From Hyphomicrobiales bacterium (GTDB lineage: Bacteria > Pseudomonadota > Alphaproteobacteria > Rhizobiales > Rhizobiaceae): a stretch of 64,000 bases of DNA. Under the pieces are notes generated by a model. The model made no database searches and was not told the origin of the DNA. It saw only the letters and a list, made by a program, of their open reading frames with translations. Shown here piece by piece: positions 8,578 through 17,873 of the stretch. The translations under genes were made by a program, and so were the position numbers. Location: assembly GCA_002401155.1 (NCBI GenBank), contig NVSG01000001.1:124001-188000 (forward strand), given 5' to 3'. The number at the start of each line of letters is the position of its first letter. Position 1 is the first letter of the stretch.

Positions 8578-9430
8578 CATCAACAGCCCCAAGGTCAATG
8601 CCATCAATCTCGGCCTTGCTCACCAAAATCCCGATATATTGCGAAACCGCACGGCTCCAGCTCGACGCCTCCAGCCATGCCGCGATGCGTCCACGCACCA
8701 TATCAAATGGCAGAGTTTTTCCTTCAATGACACGATCAAGTTGAATGACGTGATATCCAAAAGGCGTTGGCACCGGAACCGGTGAAAGCTGCCCCTCTTC
8801 CAGCGTAAAGAGCACGGTTTCAAATTCAGGCACGGTAGACCCTTTAGTCAATTGCCCCAGATTGCCACCCTGTTCTTTCGACGGGCAGGCCGAAAGAGCA
8901 AGCGCAAGAGATGCAAACTGCGAAGGATTGTCAACAAGCGTAGCAATGGCAGCTTCCGCCGCAGTTTTGGCATCGGCACGTGCAGTTTCATCGGAAGGAA
9001 GTGCAGCAAAAAGCATATGCCGCGCTTCATAGAGCGTTTCAGAACAGAACTTGTTCGAATGGTTTTGATAATAACGTTGGCAATCGGCTTCTTCTGCAGT
9101 GGGCACAATCACTTCCTGCTCCAACAATACCCGGATGGCAGCATCCTCGTCGGTTTCTTTCAGGCCATCTCCAAGCGCTTCAGCTTCAGCAGCGATGCCT
9201 TTGACTAATGTTTCCTGCCGCAGCAATTCACGAATAACCAACGCTCGTGCAGCCTGTTCAAATGCCTGAACGGGCTTGTCTGAAGGATGGTTTTGCGCTT
9301 CACTTCGAACATCGTCGATCGCAATTTCGACACCGTTGACCACAATCGGCGGGCGCGATTTTGGTTTTGGCGGCACTTTCACCTTGCCATTTGGCAAGAC
9401 GTTATTGGTTAGATCTAATACTGTTGTCAT
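8561..9430 (-). CDS. PpiC-type (parvulin/NifM-like) peptidyl-prolyl isomerase
   Basis: A 289-residue protein whose C-terminal half (residues about 135-240) is a parvulin rotamase domain: ARHMLFA, then EQGGNLGQLTKGSTVPEFE, then TPFGYHVIQLD. The N-terminal half is helical. There is no signal peptide, so it acts in the cytoplasm like NifM and unlike periplasmic SurA. Such genes often follow narI in proteobacterial nar operons, and a role in maturation of the cytoplasmic NarGHJ complex is plausible but not shown. The ATG at 9430 was chosen. A TTG two codons earlier is too close to the GGAG, which overlaps the narI stop. Its end overlaps the carbonic anhydrase start. Confidence 0.88.
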   Translation of the reverse strand: MTTVLDLTNNVLPNGKVKVPPKPKSRPPIVVNGVEIAIDDVRSEAQNHPSDKPVQAFEQAARALVIRELLRQETLVKGIAAEAEALGDGLKETDEDAAIRVLLEQEVIVPTAEEADCQRYYQNHSNKFCSETLYEARHMLFAALPSDETARADAKTAAEAAIATLVDNPSQFASLALALSACPSKEQGGNLGQLTKGSTVPEFETVLFTLEEGQLSPVPVPTPFGYHVIQLDRVIEGKTLPFDMVRGRIAAWLEASSWSRAVSQYIGILVSKAEIDGIDLGAVDGSLVQ

Positions 9431-9436
9431 GCTCAA

Positions 9437-10138
9437 TTACTCCGCTGGGGTACGTTTTTTTGTGCGCACGACCTGATATCCCGGCCGCCAGAGGTATCGG
9501 ATTGGCGCACTCAACATGTGCACCAGACGAGTGAAGGGAAAGAGGACAAATATCGTCAGCCCCAGAAAAATATGCGCCTTGAAGATCGGGCTGGCATGAA
9601 GCATGTGGCTCGCAGCTTCCGGGTTAAAGGTGAAAATACCCTGCGCCCATGTCATCAACTCAACCATTTCATGGCCGTCCAGATGTTGCAGCGAAACAAA
9701 GATCGTTCCCAGACCAAGCGCCAACTGCACCCATAAAATAAGGATGATCATATTATCAGCGAAGTTTGACGTGGCACGAACCCGTGCATCGAAAAACCGG
9801 CGATGGACCAGAAGTGTTGCACCGATAATGCCCATTACTCCGGCAATACCGCCAGCAATAATTGCCACCCATTGTTTGGCTGTATGAGTCACGCCCAGCA
9901 TATCCCAAACCCATAACGGAGTGAGCAAGCCAACTATGTGACCTGCAAAAATCATCAGGACGCCCACATGAAATAGCACCGACCCCATCACCAATTGTTT
10001 GCGGCGCAGAAGCTGGCTTGAACCAGCTTTCCACGTATAGGGTTCATGGTCATAGCGAACGATAGTACCCAGTGCCAAAATGGTTAGCGCCAGATAGGGG
10101 TAGTAACCGAACACAATGGTGTTGATTGTATCTGCCAT
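9437..10138 (-). CDS. narI: Respiratory nitrate reductase gamma subunit (cytochrome b)
   Basis: Membrane anchor of the NarGHI complex. It oxidises quinol at the periplasmic side and passes electrons through two b hemes to NarH. The protein has 233 residues and five membrane helices. Candidate heme ligands are visible as H in the second helix (LMIFAGHIVGLL) and in the last region (MLHASPIFKAHIFLGL and FTRLVHML). The C-terminus is basic and cytoplasmic. It follows narJ after 12 bases and is followed at once by the PpiC-type isomerase gene. The order G-H-J-I is the classical one. Confidence 0.96.
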   Translation of the reverse strand: MADTINTIVFGYYPYLALTILALGTIVRYDHEPYTWKAGSSQLLRRKQLVMGSVLFHVGVLMIFAGHIVGLLTPLWVWDMLGVTHTAKQWVAIIAGGIAGVMGIIGATLLVHRRFFDARVRATSNFADNMIILILWVQLALGLGTIFVSLQHLDGHEMVELMTWAQGIFTFNPEAASHMLHASPIFKAHIFLGLTIFVLFPFTRLVHMLSAPIRYLWRPGYQVVRTKKRTPAE

Positions 10139-10150
10139 TTGTTCGTCTCC

Positions 10151-10855
10151 TTAAACGTTTGGTTGTTGATCGGGGCGGCGTTGATAGGCGCGCAATTGCG
10201 TGCGTAGCTTATCCGGCCCACATTGGCCTTCACCGGCGTTCTGACCGAAAGTGACGGCTTCTTCTTCCCAAATCTCATCAAGAGCTTCGAGATCGTCAGG
10301 ATCAACTTCCGGCTCTTTCAGAATTTCAGCCACAGCCTTTGGATCAGCAGTGGTTCCGGCAATCGCCTCAAGCGCCATTAAAGCATTGGCATAAATGCTG
10401 TCACGTTTTTGCAAGCGCTCGCGCAGAGCTGAAGTAATGTGCAAAGTCTGCCCGAGCAAATTATGCACTTCCTCTCCGGACTGGGTCGAAAGATATTCAA
10501 GAAACAGCGGGATATAATCCGGTAATTCCTTGGCATCGATATCAAACCCTTGCGCTTCATACATGGTCGCAAGATCAACCATCGCCTGCCCACGATCACG
10601 GCTTTCACCGTGAACATGTTCAAATATATGCAATGATAATGTTCTTGTGCGATCAAAAAGCTGCACATAACGCTCTTCGGCCTCATAGATATTGAGGGCA
10701 GCAATATCCTCAATCAATGCATAGAGCCCGGCTTTTTCTTTCTTGCCCAAATTCGTGTCGCTTGCCAGAACTTCGCGCAATTCCGGTCCGGCATCAATCA
10801 ATGCCTGACTTGGATAAGAAAGCAGCGCCGAAATAACTTTGAGTGTGTTTGCCAT
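10151..10855 (-). CDS. narJ: Nitrate reductase maturation chaperone
   Basis: NarJ binds apo-NarG, allows insertion of the molybdenum cofactor and the FS0 cluster, and delays membrane docking until NarG is mature. The protein has 234 residues and is almost all helical. It contains the TorD/NarJ family pattern LFDRTRTLSLHIFEHVHGESRDRGQAMVDL split over two helices, with DYIPLFLEYL following. The C-terminal tail is acidic, as in other NarJ proteins. It starts five bases after narH ends and lies 12 bases before narI, so it is fully embedded in the operon. Confidence 0.96.
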   Translation of the reverse strand: MANTLKVISALLSYPSQALIDAGPELREVLASDTNLGKKEKAGLYALIEDIAALNIYEAEERYVQLFDRTRTLSLHIFEHVHGESRDRGQAMVDLATMYEAQGFDIDAKELPDYIPLFLEYLSTQSGEEVHNLLGQTLHITSALRERLQKRDSIYANALMALEAIAGTTADPKAVAEILKEPEVDPDDLEALDEIWEEEAVTFGQNAGEGQCGPDKLRTQLRAYQRRPDQQPNV

Positions 10856-10860
10856 TATAT

Positions 10861-12393
10861 TCAGCCCCTAATCAGATCGGTTGGAGTATTTACTGTGCGT
10901 GTCTTCTTCGCTCCGAAGAGATCGAAGTCCGACGTACCGCCCGAGCAACCATTGCCGAAGGAGAAACCGCATGACCCATGCAGATCATAAGCATCTTCCC
11001 CAATTTCGCGATGGCTGGTTGGAACAACAAACCGGTCCTCGTAATTAGCAATCGCCATGATATGATACATATCTTCAATCATCTGGCTGGTAAGCCCGAC
11101 ACGACCGGCAATTTTCTCATCAATCACCCCATCGACGGTTTTGGAGCGCATATATGAGCGCATGGCTAACATGCGTTCCAGCCCGGTAACTATCGGTTCA
11201 TCCTTGCCTGCGGTTAGCAGGTTAGAGAGATAACGAACGGGAATACGCATGGCTTTCACATCCGGCAAATCGCCATCCCAACCGATTTTTCCAGCCTCAG
11301 CCGCATTTTGTAGCGGTGAAAGTGGAGGCACATACCAAACCATTGGCAGGGTGCGATATTCAGGATGCAGCGGGAACGCTACTTTCCAATCCATCGCCAT
11401 CTTATAGACCGGAGATTTCTTGGCTGATTCCAGCCATGCATCAGGAATGCCCTGTTTGCGTGCTTCAGCAATTACCTCAGGATCATGGGGATCAAGGAAG
11501 ACAGAAAGCTGAGCCTCATAGAGATCTTTTTCATCTGGAGTGGATGCAGCTTCTTCAATGCGGTCCGCATCATAAAGCAACACGCCCAGATAGCGGATAC
11601 GTCCAACGCAGGTTTCCGAACAAACCGTTGGTTGTCCAGCTTCAATACGTGGATAGCAGAAGGTGCACTTTTCTGATTTGCCTGAAGACCAGTTGTAATA
11701 AATCTTCTTATACGGGCAACCGGAAACGCACATGCGCCAGCCCCGACATTTTTCCTGATCGATCAGAACAATACCATCTTCTTCGCGCTTGTAGATCGCA
11801 CCTGACGGACAGGCAGCAACACAAGTTGGATTGAGACAATGCTCGCAAAGACGCGGCAGATACATCATGAAAGTGTTTTCAAATTCGCCGTAAATCTCTT
11901 TTTCGATGCCTTCGAAATTATAGTCGACAGAACGCTTGGAGAATTCACCACCGAGAATTTCTTCCCAGTTCGGACCCCACTCGATCTTTTCCATACGCTT
12001 GCCGGTAATCAGCGAGCGCGGCCTTGCGGTTGGAAATGCCTTGCTTTCACCAGCGGTTTGCAAATGGCCATAATCAAAATCAAACGGCTCGTAATAGTCA
12101 TCGATTTCAGGCAAATCGGGGTTGGCAAAAAGCTTTGCCAATATCCGCCATTTTGCACCCATTTTCGGAACGATTTTACCGTTTGGTTTACGGGTCCAGC
12201 CACCATTCCACTTTTTCTGGTTTTCCCATTCCTTGGGATAGCCAATACCGGGCTTGGTCTCAACATTGTTGAACCATGCATATTCGACACCCTCACGGGT
12301 AGTCCAAACGTTTTTGCAGGTGATCGAACAAGTATGACAGCCGATACATTTATCCAGGTTAAGCACCATGCCGATTTGTGCGCGTATTCTCAT
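10861..12393 (-). CDS. narH: Respiratory nitrate reductase beta subunit
   Basis: Electron-transfer subunit of 510 residues carrying one [3Fe-4S] and three [4Fe-4S] clusters. Cysteine groups are visible: CIGCHTCSITCKNVW near the N-terminus, CEHCLNPTCVAACP in the middle, CRGWRMCVSGCPYKK, where a tryptophan takes the place of a cysteine as expected for the [3Fe-4S] site, and CTFCYPRIEAGQPTVCSETC. The length matches E. coli NarH. Its start overlaps the narG stop by four bases (ATGA), so the subunits are translationally coupled. No Tat or Sec signal is present, consistent with a cytoplasm-facing enzyme. Confidence 0.97.
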   Translation of the reverse strand: MRIRAQIGMVLNLDKCIGCHTCSITCKNVWTTREGVEYAWFNNVETKPGIGYPKEWENQKKWNGGWTRKPNGKIVPKMGAKWRILAKLFANPDLPEIDDYYEPFDFDYGHLQTAGESKAFPTARPRSLITGKRMEKIEWGPNWEEILGGEFSKRSVDYNFEGIEKEIYGEFENTFMMYLPRLCEHCLNPTCVAACPSGAIYKREEDGIVLIDQEKCRGWRMCVSGCPYKKIYYNWSSGKSEKCTFCYPRIEAGQPTVCSETCVGRIRYLGVLLYDADRIEEAASTPDEKDLYEAQLSVFLDPHDPEVIAEARKQGIPDAWLESAKKSPVYKMAMDWKVAFPLHPEYRTLPMVWYVPPLSPLQNAAEAGKIGWDGDLPDVKAMRIPVRYLSNLLTAGKDEPIVTGLERMLAMRSYMRSKTVDGVIDEKIAGRVGLTSQMIEDMYHIMAIANYEDRFVVPTSHREIGEDAYDLHGSCGFSFGNGCSGGTSDFDLFGAKKTRTVNTPTDLIRG

Positions 12394-15300
12394 TCTGCTG
12401 CCTCCGGTGTGCTGACAAGTGGTTCTTCAAGCCAGTCAACCTTGTCCATTTTTCTAATGATTACGAATTCATCACGGTTGGAACCAACCGTGCCGTAATA
12501 GTTGAACCCGTAGGATAGTTGCGCATAACCACCGATCATATGGGTCGGTTTGATAATCGTCCTTGTGACCGAGTTATGAATACCGCCACGTTGTCCGGTT
12601 TGTTCAGAACCCGGCACGTTCACGATTTTTTCCTGCGCGTGATACATGAACAATGTGCCCTCTTTCATGCGCTGAGAAACAACCGCACGGGCAACAAGTG
12701 CACCGTTTGCGTTGTAGGCTTCGACCCAGTCATTATCGACAATCCCGGCCCTGGCCGCATCGACTTCCGACAACCAGACGACCGGCCCACCACGGTTAAG
12801 CGTCAGCATTAAAAGGTTGTCTGAATAGGTGGAGTGAATACCCCATTTTTGGTGCGGCGTGATGAAGTTCAACACAATCTGTTTTTGACCATTGGGCTTG
12901 GATTTAATCACCGGATTGATGGTCTTGGTATCAATCGGCGGGCGATAGACGCAGAACGCCTCGCCAAATGCCCGCATCCAGAGATGATCCTGATAGAGTT
13001 GTTGTCGCCCCGAAAGCGTGCGCCACGGGATCAACTCATGCACATTGGTATACCCGGCATTATAACAAACATGCTCGCTCTCAATGCCCGACCATGTGGG
13101 CGAAGAAATAATTTTGCGTGGTTGAGCTACAATATCGCGAAAGCGGATTTTTTCGTCTTCCTTGGGCTTTGCCAGATGGGTGTGATCAATACCGGTGAAT
13201 TCCGAGAGTTTACCCCAAGCTCTAACGGCAACTTCGCCATTGGTTTCAGGTGCCAGCATCAACACAACTTCACTTGCATCAATGTCGGTTTCGATCTTCG
13301 GCATGCCCTTGGAAATACCTTCCTCGGTGACAACGCCATTGAGTTCGCCAAGCAGTTTTACCTCTTTCTTGGTATCCCATGAAATGCCCTTGCCGCCATT
13401 ACCGAGTTTTTCCAACAATGGTCCAAGCGCGGTGAAGCGTTTGTAGAGGTTTGGATAATCACGCTCGACCACGACAACGTTTGGCATGGTCTTGCCGGGA
13501 ATTGGATCAGCTTTGCTGGTTTTCCAATCATCCACATCGAATGGCTGGGCAATTTCACCCGGCGTATCGTGCAGGATCGGCACAAGCACCGTATCTTGTT
13601 CCACCCCAAGTACTTCAGGAGAAACTTCGGAGAATTTCTTGGCGAGGCCCTTGAAGATATCCCAGTCACTGCGCGCTTCCCATGCCGGATCAGCGGCACT
13701 TGAAAGCGGGTGGATGAAGGGGTGCATATCCGAGGTATTGAGATCATTTTTCTCGTACCAAGTGGCCGTCGGCAAAACGATGTCGGAATAAACACATGTG
13801 GTCGACATGCGGAAATCCAATGTCACCAGAAGATCAAGTTTTCCTTCCGGCGCTTCATCATGCCAAACGGCTTCGGTAGATTGTACCTTACCCTCTTCGC
13901 CCAAATCTTTACCGAGCACACCATGTTGGGTGCCAAGCAAATGCTTGAGGAAATATTCGTGTCCCTTGCCTGATGATCCAAGCAGATTGGAACGCCAGAC
14001 GAACATATTGCGCGGCCAGTTAACCGGGTTATCCGGATCATTGCAGCTCATTTTAAGCTTGCCGGATTTCAATTGCTCGGCAACATAATCCTTTGGATCT
14101 TTCTTGGCCTTGGCCGCCATCTTAGCAATATCCAGCGGATTGGTTTCAAGCTGCGGCGCAGAAGGCAACCAGCCCATGCGCTCGGCCTTGATATTATAAT
14201 CCATCAGCGTTGCATTCCACTCGCCCTTCGGCGCGGTGGGCGACAGGATTTCATTGACGTTCAATGTCTCATAGCGCCACTGATCGGTGTGGGCATAGAA
14301 AAACGACGTTGAATTCATGTGACGCGGCGGACGCGACCAGTCGAGCCCGAATGCCAATGGTTGCCAGCCGGTCTGTGGACGCAATTTTTCCTGCCCCACA
14401 TAATGGCTCCAGCCACCACCCGATTGGCCCACACAACCGCACATAACGAGCAAATTGATGATACCGCGATAATTCATATCCATGTGGTACCAGTGGTTTA
14501 GACCGGCCCCCAGAATAACCATGGAACGCCCGTTGGTTTTTTCTGCATTGGTGGCAAATTCGCGAGCAACCGTAATGATATGATCGGCAGGAACACCGGT
14601 GATTTTTTCGGCCCATGCAGGCGTATAGGGTTCCATCTCGTCATAGCTTTTGGCAACGTTGTTGTTACCGATGCCGCGATCAAGACCGTAATTGGCAGCA
14701 AACAGATCAAACACCGTTGCAACCATTTCGTCCTTGCCGTTGAGCTTGATCTTCCTAGCAGGCACCGAGCGCACCAATACGCTTTCATGGTCGGTTCCTT
14801 CGAAATGATCGTGCTCACGATTTCCGAAATATGGGAAAGCCACATTAACAATGGCATCGCGATCCTCTTCAAGAATCAGGCTCATTTGCAATTTAACGTC
14901 ATCGTCCTTGCCGTCTTTTTCCTGAAGGTTCCATTTTCCTTTATCACCCCAGCGGAAACCGACGGAGCCTAGCGGTACAACCACCTTTTTGGTTGCGGAA
15001 TTGATAGCAACAGTCTTCCATTCAGGGTTATTTTTCTCGCCCAGATTACGCGCAAAATCGGAAGCGCGTATCTGCCGGTCCGGCACATAATGTCCGTTCT
15101 CTTTGCTGAGTTTCACCAGCATCGGCATGTCGGTGTATTTGCGACAGTAATCTTCGAAATATTCGGCTTGCCGGTCCAGATGATATTCGCGCAGGATCAC
15201 ATGGCCCATGGCCATGGCGAGCGCGGCATCGGTGCCAGCTTTTGGGTGCAGCCATAAATCTGCAAACTTGGTTGCTTCCGAATAATCGGGGCAAACCACA

Positions 15301-16136
15301 ACGGATTTCGCGCCTCTATAGCGCGCTTCCGTATAAAAGTGCGCGTCCGGTGTGCGAGTTTGCGGAACGTTTGATCCCCAAAGCATCAGGAAGCCGGCAT
15401 TATACCAATCTGCACTTTCAGGCACATCGGTCTGCTCGCCCCATGTCATCGGCGAGGATGGCGGCAAATCGCAATACCAATCGTAGAACGACATGCAGGT
15501 TCCGCCCATCAAGGAGAGGTAGCGTGATCCTGCTGCATAAGAGACCATCGACATTGCTGGAATTGGCGAAAAGCCAATCACCCGGTCCGGGCCGTGTTCA
15601 CGCACAGTATACGCATTGGCTGCGGCGATAATTTCATTGACCTCATCCCAAGTCGCGCGAACGAAACCGCCGTGCCCGCGAATACTGGTATAGGATTTAC
15701 GTTTTTTAGGATCTTGAACAATTGATGCCCATGCAGCAACAGGTTCACGCATCACGCGCGCTTCCCGCCACAGTTTAACCAGACGCGAGCGCACCAACGG
15801 GTATTTCACCCTGTTTGCAGAATACATGTACCAAGAATAACTGGCACCACGCGGACAACCGCGTGGCTCATGGTTTGGAAGATCAGGCCTTGTGCGTGGA
15901 TAATCGGTTTGCTGGGTTTCCCAGGTGACGATCCCGCCTTTGACGTAAATCTTCCATGAACATGAACCGGTACAGTTCACCCCGTGGGTTGAACGCACGA
16001 TTTTATCATGCTGCCAACGCTTGCGATAAGCATCCTCCCAACCTCGGTTTTCATTGGTGGTCACGCCGTGACCATCAGAAAAAGTACCGACATTCTTACG
16101 TGAGAGAAAGTTCAAACGATCGAGTAGATGACTCAT
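12390..16136 (-). CDS. narG: Respiratory nitrate reductase alpha subunit (molybdenum catalytic subunit)
   Basis: Reduces nitrate to nitrite at a bis-MGD molybdenum centre on the cytoplasmic side. With the ATG at 16136 the protein has 1248 residues, almost the length of E. coli NarG. AGGAG lies seven bases before that ATG. The frame extends 15 codons further upstream without a ribosome site. The FS0 cluster motif HGVNCTGSCSW, with histidine in place of the first cysteine, is present near the N-terminus, followed by EPRGCPRGASYSWY. The loop YCDLPPSSPMTWGEQTD fits the conserved molybdenum-ligand region. There is no twin-arginine export signal, which separates it from periplasmic or archaeal forms. 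A 78-base gap holding a stem-loop separates it from narK2. Confidence 0.97.
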   Translation of the reverse strand: MSHLLDRLNFLSRKNVGTFSDGHGVTTNENRGWEDAYRKRWQHDKIVRSTHGVNCTGSCSWKIYVKGGIVTWETQQTDYPRTRPDLPNHEPRGCPRGASYSWYMYSANRVKYPLVRSRLVKLWREARVMREPVAAWASIVQDPKKRKSYTSIRGHGGFVRATWDEVNEIIAAANAYTVREHGPDRVIGFSPIPAMSMVSYAAGSRYLSLMGGTCMSFYDWYCDLPPSSPMTWGEQTDVPESADWYNAGFLMLWGSNVPQTRTPDAHFYTEARYRGAKSVVVCPDYSEATKFADLWLHPKAGTDAALAMAMGHVILREYHLDRQAEYFEDYCRKYTDMPMLVKLSKENGHYVPDRQIRASDFARNLGEKNNPEWKTVAINSATKKVVVPLGSVGFRWGDKGKWNLQEKDGKDDDVKLQMSLILEEDRDAIVNVAFPYFGNREHDHFEGTDHESVLVRSVPARKIKLNGKDEMVATVFDLFAANYGLDRGIGNNNVAKSYDEMEPYTPAWAEKITGVPADHIITVAREFATNAEKTNGRSMVILGAGLNHWYHMDMNYRGIINLLVMCGCVGQSGGGWSHYVGQEKLRPQTGWQPLAFGLDWSRPPRHMNSTSFFYAHTDQWRYETLNVNEILSPTAPKGEWNATLMDYNIKAERMGWLPSAPQLETNPLDIAKMAAKAKKDPKDYVAEQLKSGKLKMSCNDPDNPVNWPRNMFVWRSNLLGSSGKGHEYFLKHLLGTQHGVLGKDLGEEGKVQSTEAVWHDEAPEGKLDLLVTLDFRMSTTCVYSDIVLPTATWYEKNDLNTSDMHPFIHPLSSAADPAWEARSDWDIFKGLAKKFSEVSPEVLGVEQDTVLVPILHDTPGEIAQPFDVDDWKTSKADPIPGKTMPNVVVVERDYPNLYKRFTALGPLLEKLGNGGKGISWDTKKEVKLLGELNGVVTEEGISKGMPKIETDIDASEVVLMLAPETNGEVAVRAWGKLSEFTGIDHTHLAKPKEDEKIRFRDIVAQPRKIISSPTWSGIESEHVCYNAGYTNVHELIPWRTLSGRQQLYQDHLWMRAFGEAFCVYRPPIDTKTINPVIKSKPNGQKQIVLNFITPHQKWGIHSTYSDNLLMLTLNRGGPVVWLSEVDAARAGIVDNDWVEAYNANGALVARAVVSQRMKEGTLFMYHAQEKIVNVPGSEQTGQRGGIHNSVTRTIIKPTHMIGGYAQLSYGFNYYGTVGSNRDEFVIIRKMDKVDWLEEPLVSTPEAAE

Positions 16137-16176
16137 ATATTCATTCTCCTGGCTCCAGGGCCTCGGGGCTTGCTCC

Positions 16177-16198
16177 GGCAAACTATTTTGCCGGAACG
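16177..16198. other. Stem-loop between narK2 and narG
   Basis: A perfect nine-base inverted repeat, TCCGGCAAA and TTTGCCGGA, with a four-base loop, between the narK2 stop and the narG start. No T-run follows on the transcribed (minus) strand, so it is unlikely to be a full terminator. It probably marks an RNA-processing or stability point that sets the ratio of transporter to reductase. Confidence 0.6.
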
Positions 16199-16214
16199 TT
16201 AGCTTTGGTAGGGT

Positions 16215-17822
16215 CTAAGGGTTCTTGATGTAAGCGTCTGGGCGCAGGTAGAACCAGTAGTTGATGAAGATGCAAAGCGTGTAGAACGCCGCAAAACCGT
16301 AGAGCGCGTATTCCGGTGTGCCTGCACCCATCTGCTCGCCAAACACTTTTGGGATAATGAAAGCGCCATAGGCAGCAACCGCAGATGTCCAACCCAGAAC
16401 TGGACCAGCCTGTTCTTTGTCGAAGGCAAAAGCGATGGTTCTAAAGGTTGATCCGTTACCGATACCGGTTGCAGCAAAGAGCAAGAGGAACAGCCCCATG
16501 AACGGTACGAAGAACGTTTCAGGTGTAGCCGAAGAATAAGCTTGCTTCAGGATATAGGCGAGACCAAGCGCTGAACCGACCATTACAAACGAGATCATTT
16601 GGGTCACCTTTGCACCACCCATTTTATCAGCCATCATGCCACCGATTGGACGGATCAATGCACCGATAAAGGGTCCCATCCATGCGTACATCAAAGCTGA
16701 TGGGCCGTTAGGGTTCAGCGTTTCATGGGTCATCAGACCGCCAACTTCAATATGGCTAAAACCGAACACCACTTTAATGGTCAGCGCCAATGCAGCTGAA
16801 TAACCGATGAAAGAACCGAAGGTCATCGTGTAGATTACCGTCATCGCCCATGTGTGTTTATTGCCGAAGATTTTGTATTGCCGGGTCAAATTCTGCCCGA
16901 CCTGACCGGGGATCAATTTCAACAAGAACACCGTTAGTGCGATCACGATTGGCAACACGATCCATTTGGAAACATCAAAACCTGATCCACCAAATTTTGC
17001 AGGCAACATCAGCCACAAACCAAAGGCAGCCGTAGCAAAGCCGATAATCAACATGAAGCTGATAATGCCAAACGCTCCAAGCGGAGATGGAATATTCGGC
17101 GAGACGTGCTCGTCACGAATATTATTCAAGCCGAGCCAGCCAACAATCGCCAGCGGCACCAGCGCAATCAGCCAAACGAAACCAGCATTGTGAATATAGG
17201 TATCCGTGCCAGCTGGAATTTTACCAATCAGCGTACCGGAAGTATTTTCCAACACCATCGGATCACCACCAAACAGACCGAAGGTCATGACCAACGGGAT
17301 TACAATTTGCATTGTAGTCACGCCGAAATTACCCAAGCCAGCATTCATTCCGAGCGCATAGCCCTGAATTTTTTTCGGAAAGAAGAAGCTGATATTGGAC
17401 ATTGAGCTGGCAAAGTTACCGCCGCCAATGCCTGACAAGAATGCCAGCACCTGGAATTTCCAAAGTGGCGTATTAGGATCCTGCAGCGCATAGCCCGCAC
17501 CGATCGCCGGGATCATCAACAGCGCCGTGGTAAAGAACAATGTGTTCCGCCCACCCGCGATACGAATGAAAAATGTTGAGGGAATACGCAACGTTGCCCC
17601 GGTCAAACCGGCAATGGCAGCCAGTGTAAACAACTCTGATTTTGCAAAATCAAAACCAAGGTTGATCATCTGAACAGTGATGATGCCCCAGTAAAGCCAT
17701 ACAGCAAAACCGCATAGCAGGCTCGGGATTGAAATCCACAAATTGCGAGTGGCGATGGCTTTACCGGTCTTTGACCAATATTCCTCGTCCTCAATGTTCC
17801 AGTCTCTAATGTCTTGTCCCAT
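16215..17822 (-). CDS. narK: Nitrate/nitrite transporter, NarK2-type
   Basis: A major facilitator protein of 535 residues with about twelve membrane segments and an N-terminal cytoplasmic stretch (DIRDWNIEDEEYW). The nitrate-porter signature region reads GYALGMNAGLGNFGVTTMQ and a second, related segment lies in the C-terminal half. It resembles the NarK2 branch, which exchanges external nitrate for internal nitrite and so removes the toxic product of NarG. It is the second of two porters at the head of the nar operon, 51 bases after the first. In Paracoccus relatives the two are fused into one polypeptide. Here they are separate. Confidence 0.92.
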   Translation of the reverse strand: MGQDIRDWNIEDEEYWSKTGKAIATRNLWISIPSLLCGFAVWLYWGIITVQMINLGFDFAKSELFTLAAIAGLTGATLRIPSTFFIRIAGGRNTLFFTTALLMIPAIGAGYALQDPNTPLWKFQVLAFLSGIGGGNFASSMSNISFFFPKKIQGYALGMNAGLGNFGVTTMQIVIPLVMTFGLFGGDPMVLENTSGTLIGKIPAGTDTYIHNAGFVWLIALVPLAIVGWLGLNNIRDEHVSPNIPSPLGAFGIISFMLIIGFATAAFGLWLMLPAKFGGSGFDVSKWIVLPIVIALTVFLLKLIPGQVGQNLTRQYKIFGNKHTWAMTVIYTMTFGSFIGYSAALALTIKVVFGFSHIEVGGLMTHETLNPNGPSALMYAWMGPFIGALIRPIGGMMADKMGGAKVTQMISFVMVGSALGLAYILKQAYSSATPETFFVPFMGLFLLLFAATGIGNGSTFRTIAFAFDKEQAGPVLGWTSAVAAYGAFIIPKVFGEQMGAGTPEYALYGFAAFYTLCIFINYWFYLRPDAYIKNP

Positions 17823-17873
17823 GCGTTTTCTCCCACGAGAGGTTGTGGCGGACCGTCGGCCCGCCCTTTCTAA

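Noticed and set aside
11839-12498. Long open frame on the plus strand opposite narH/narG
   Set aside because: It is the antisense of well-supported nar genes, has no family likeness and no ribosome site. Several similar long antisense frames (17925-18635 opposite narK1, 22033-22665 opposite livG, 45859-46359 opposite coxL) were rejected for the same reason.
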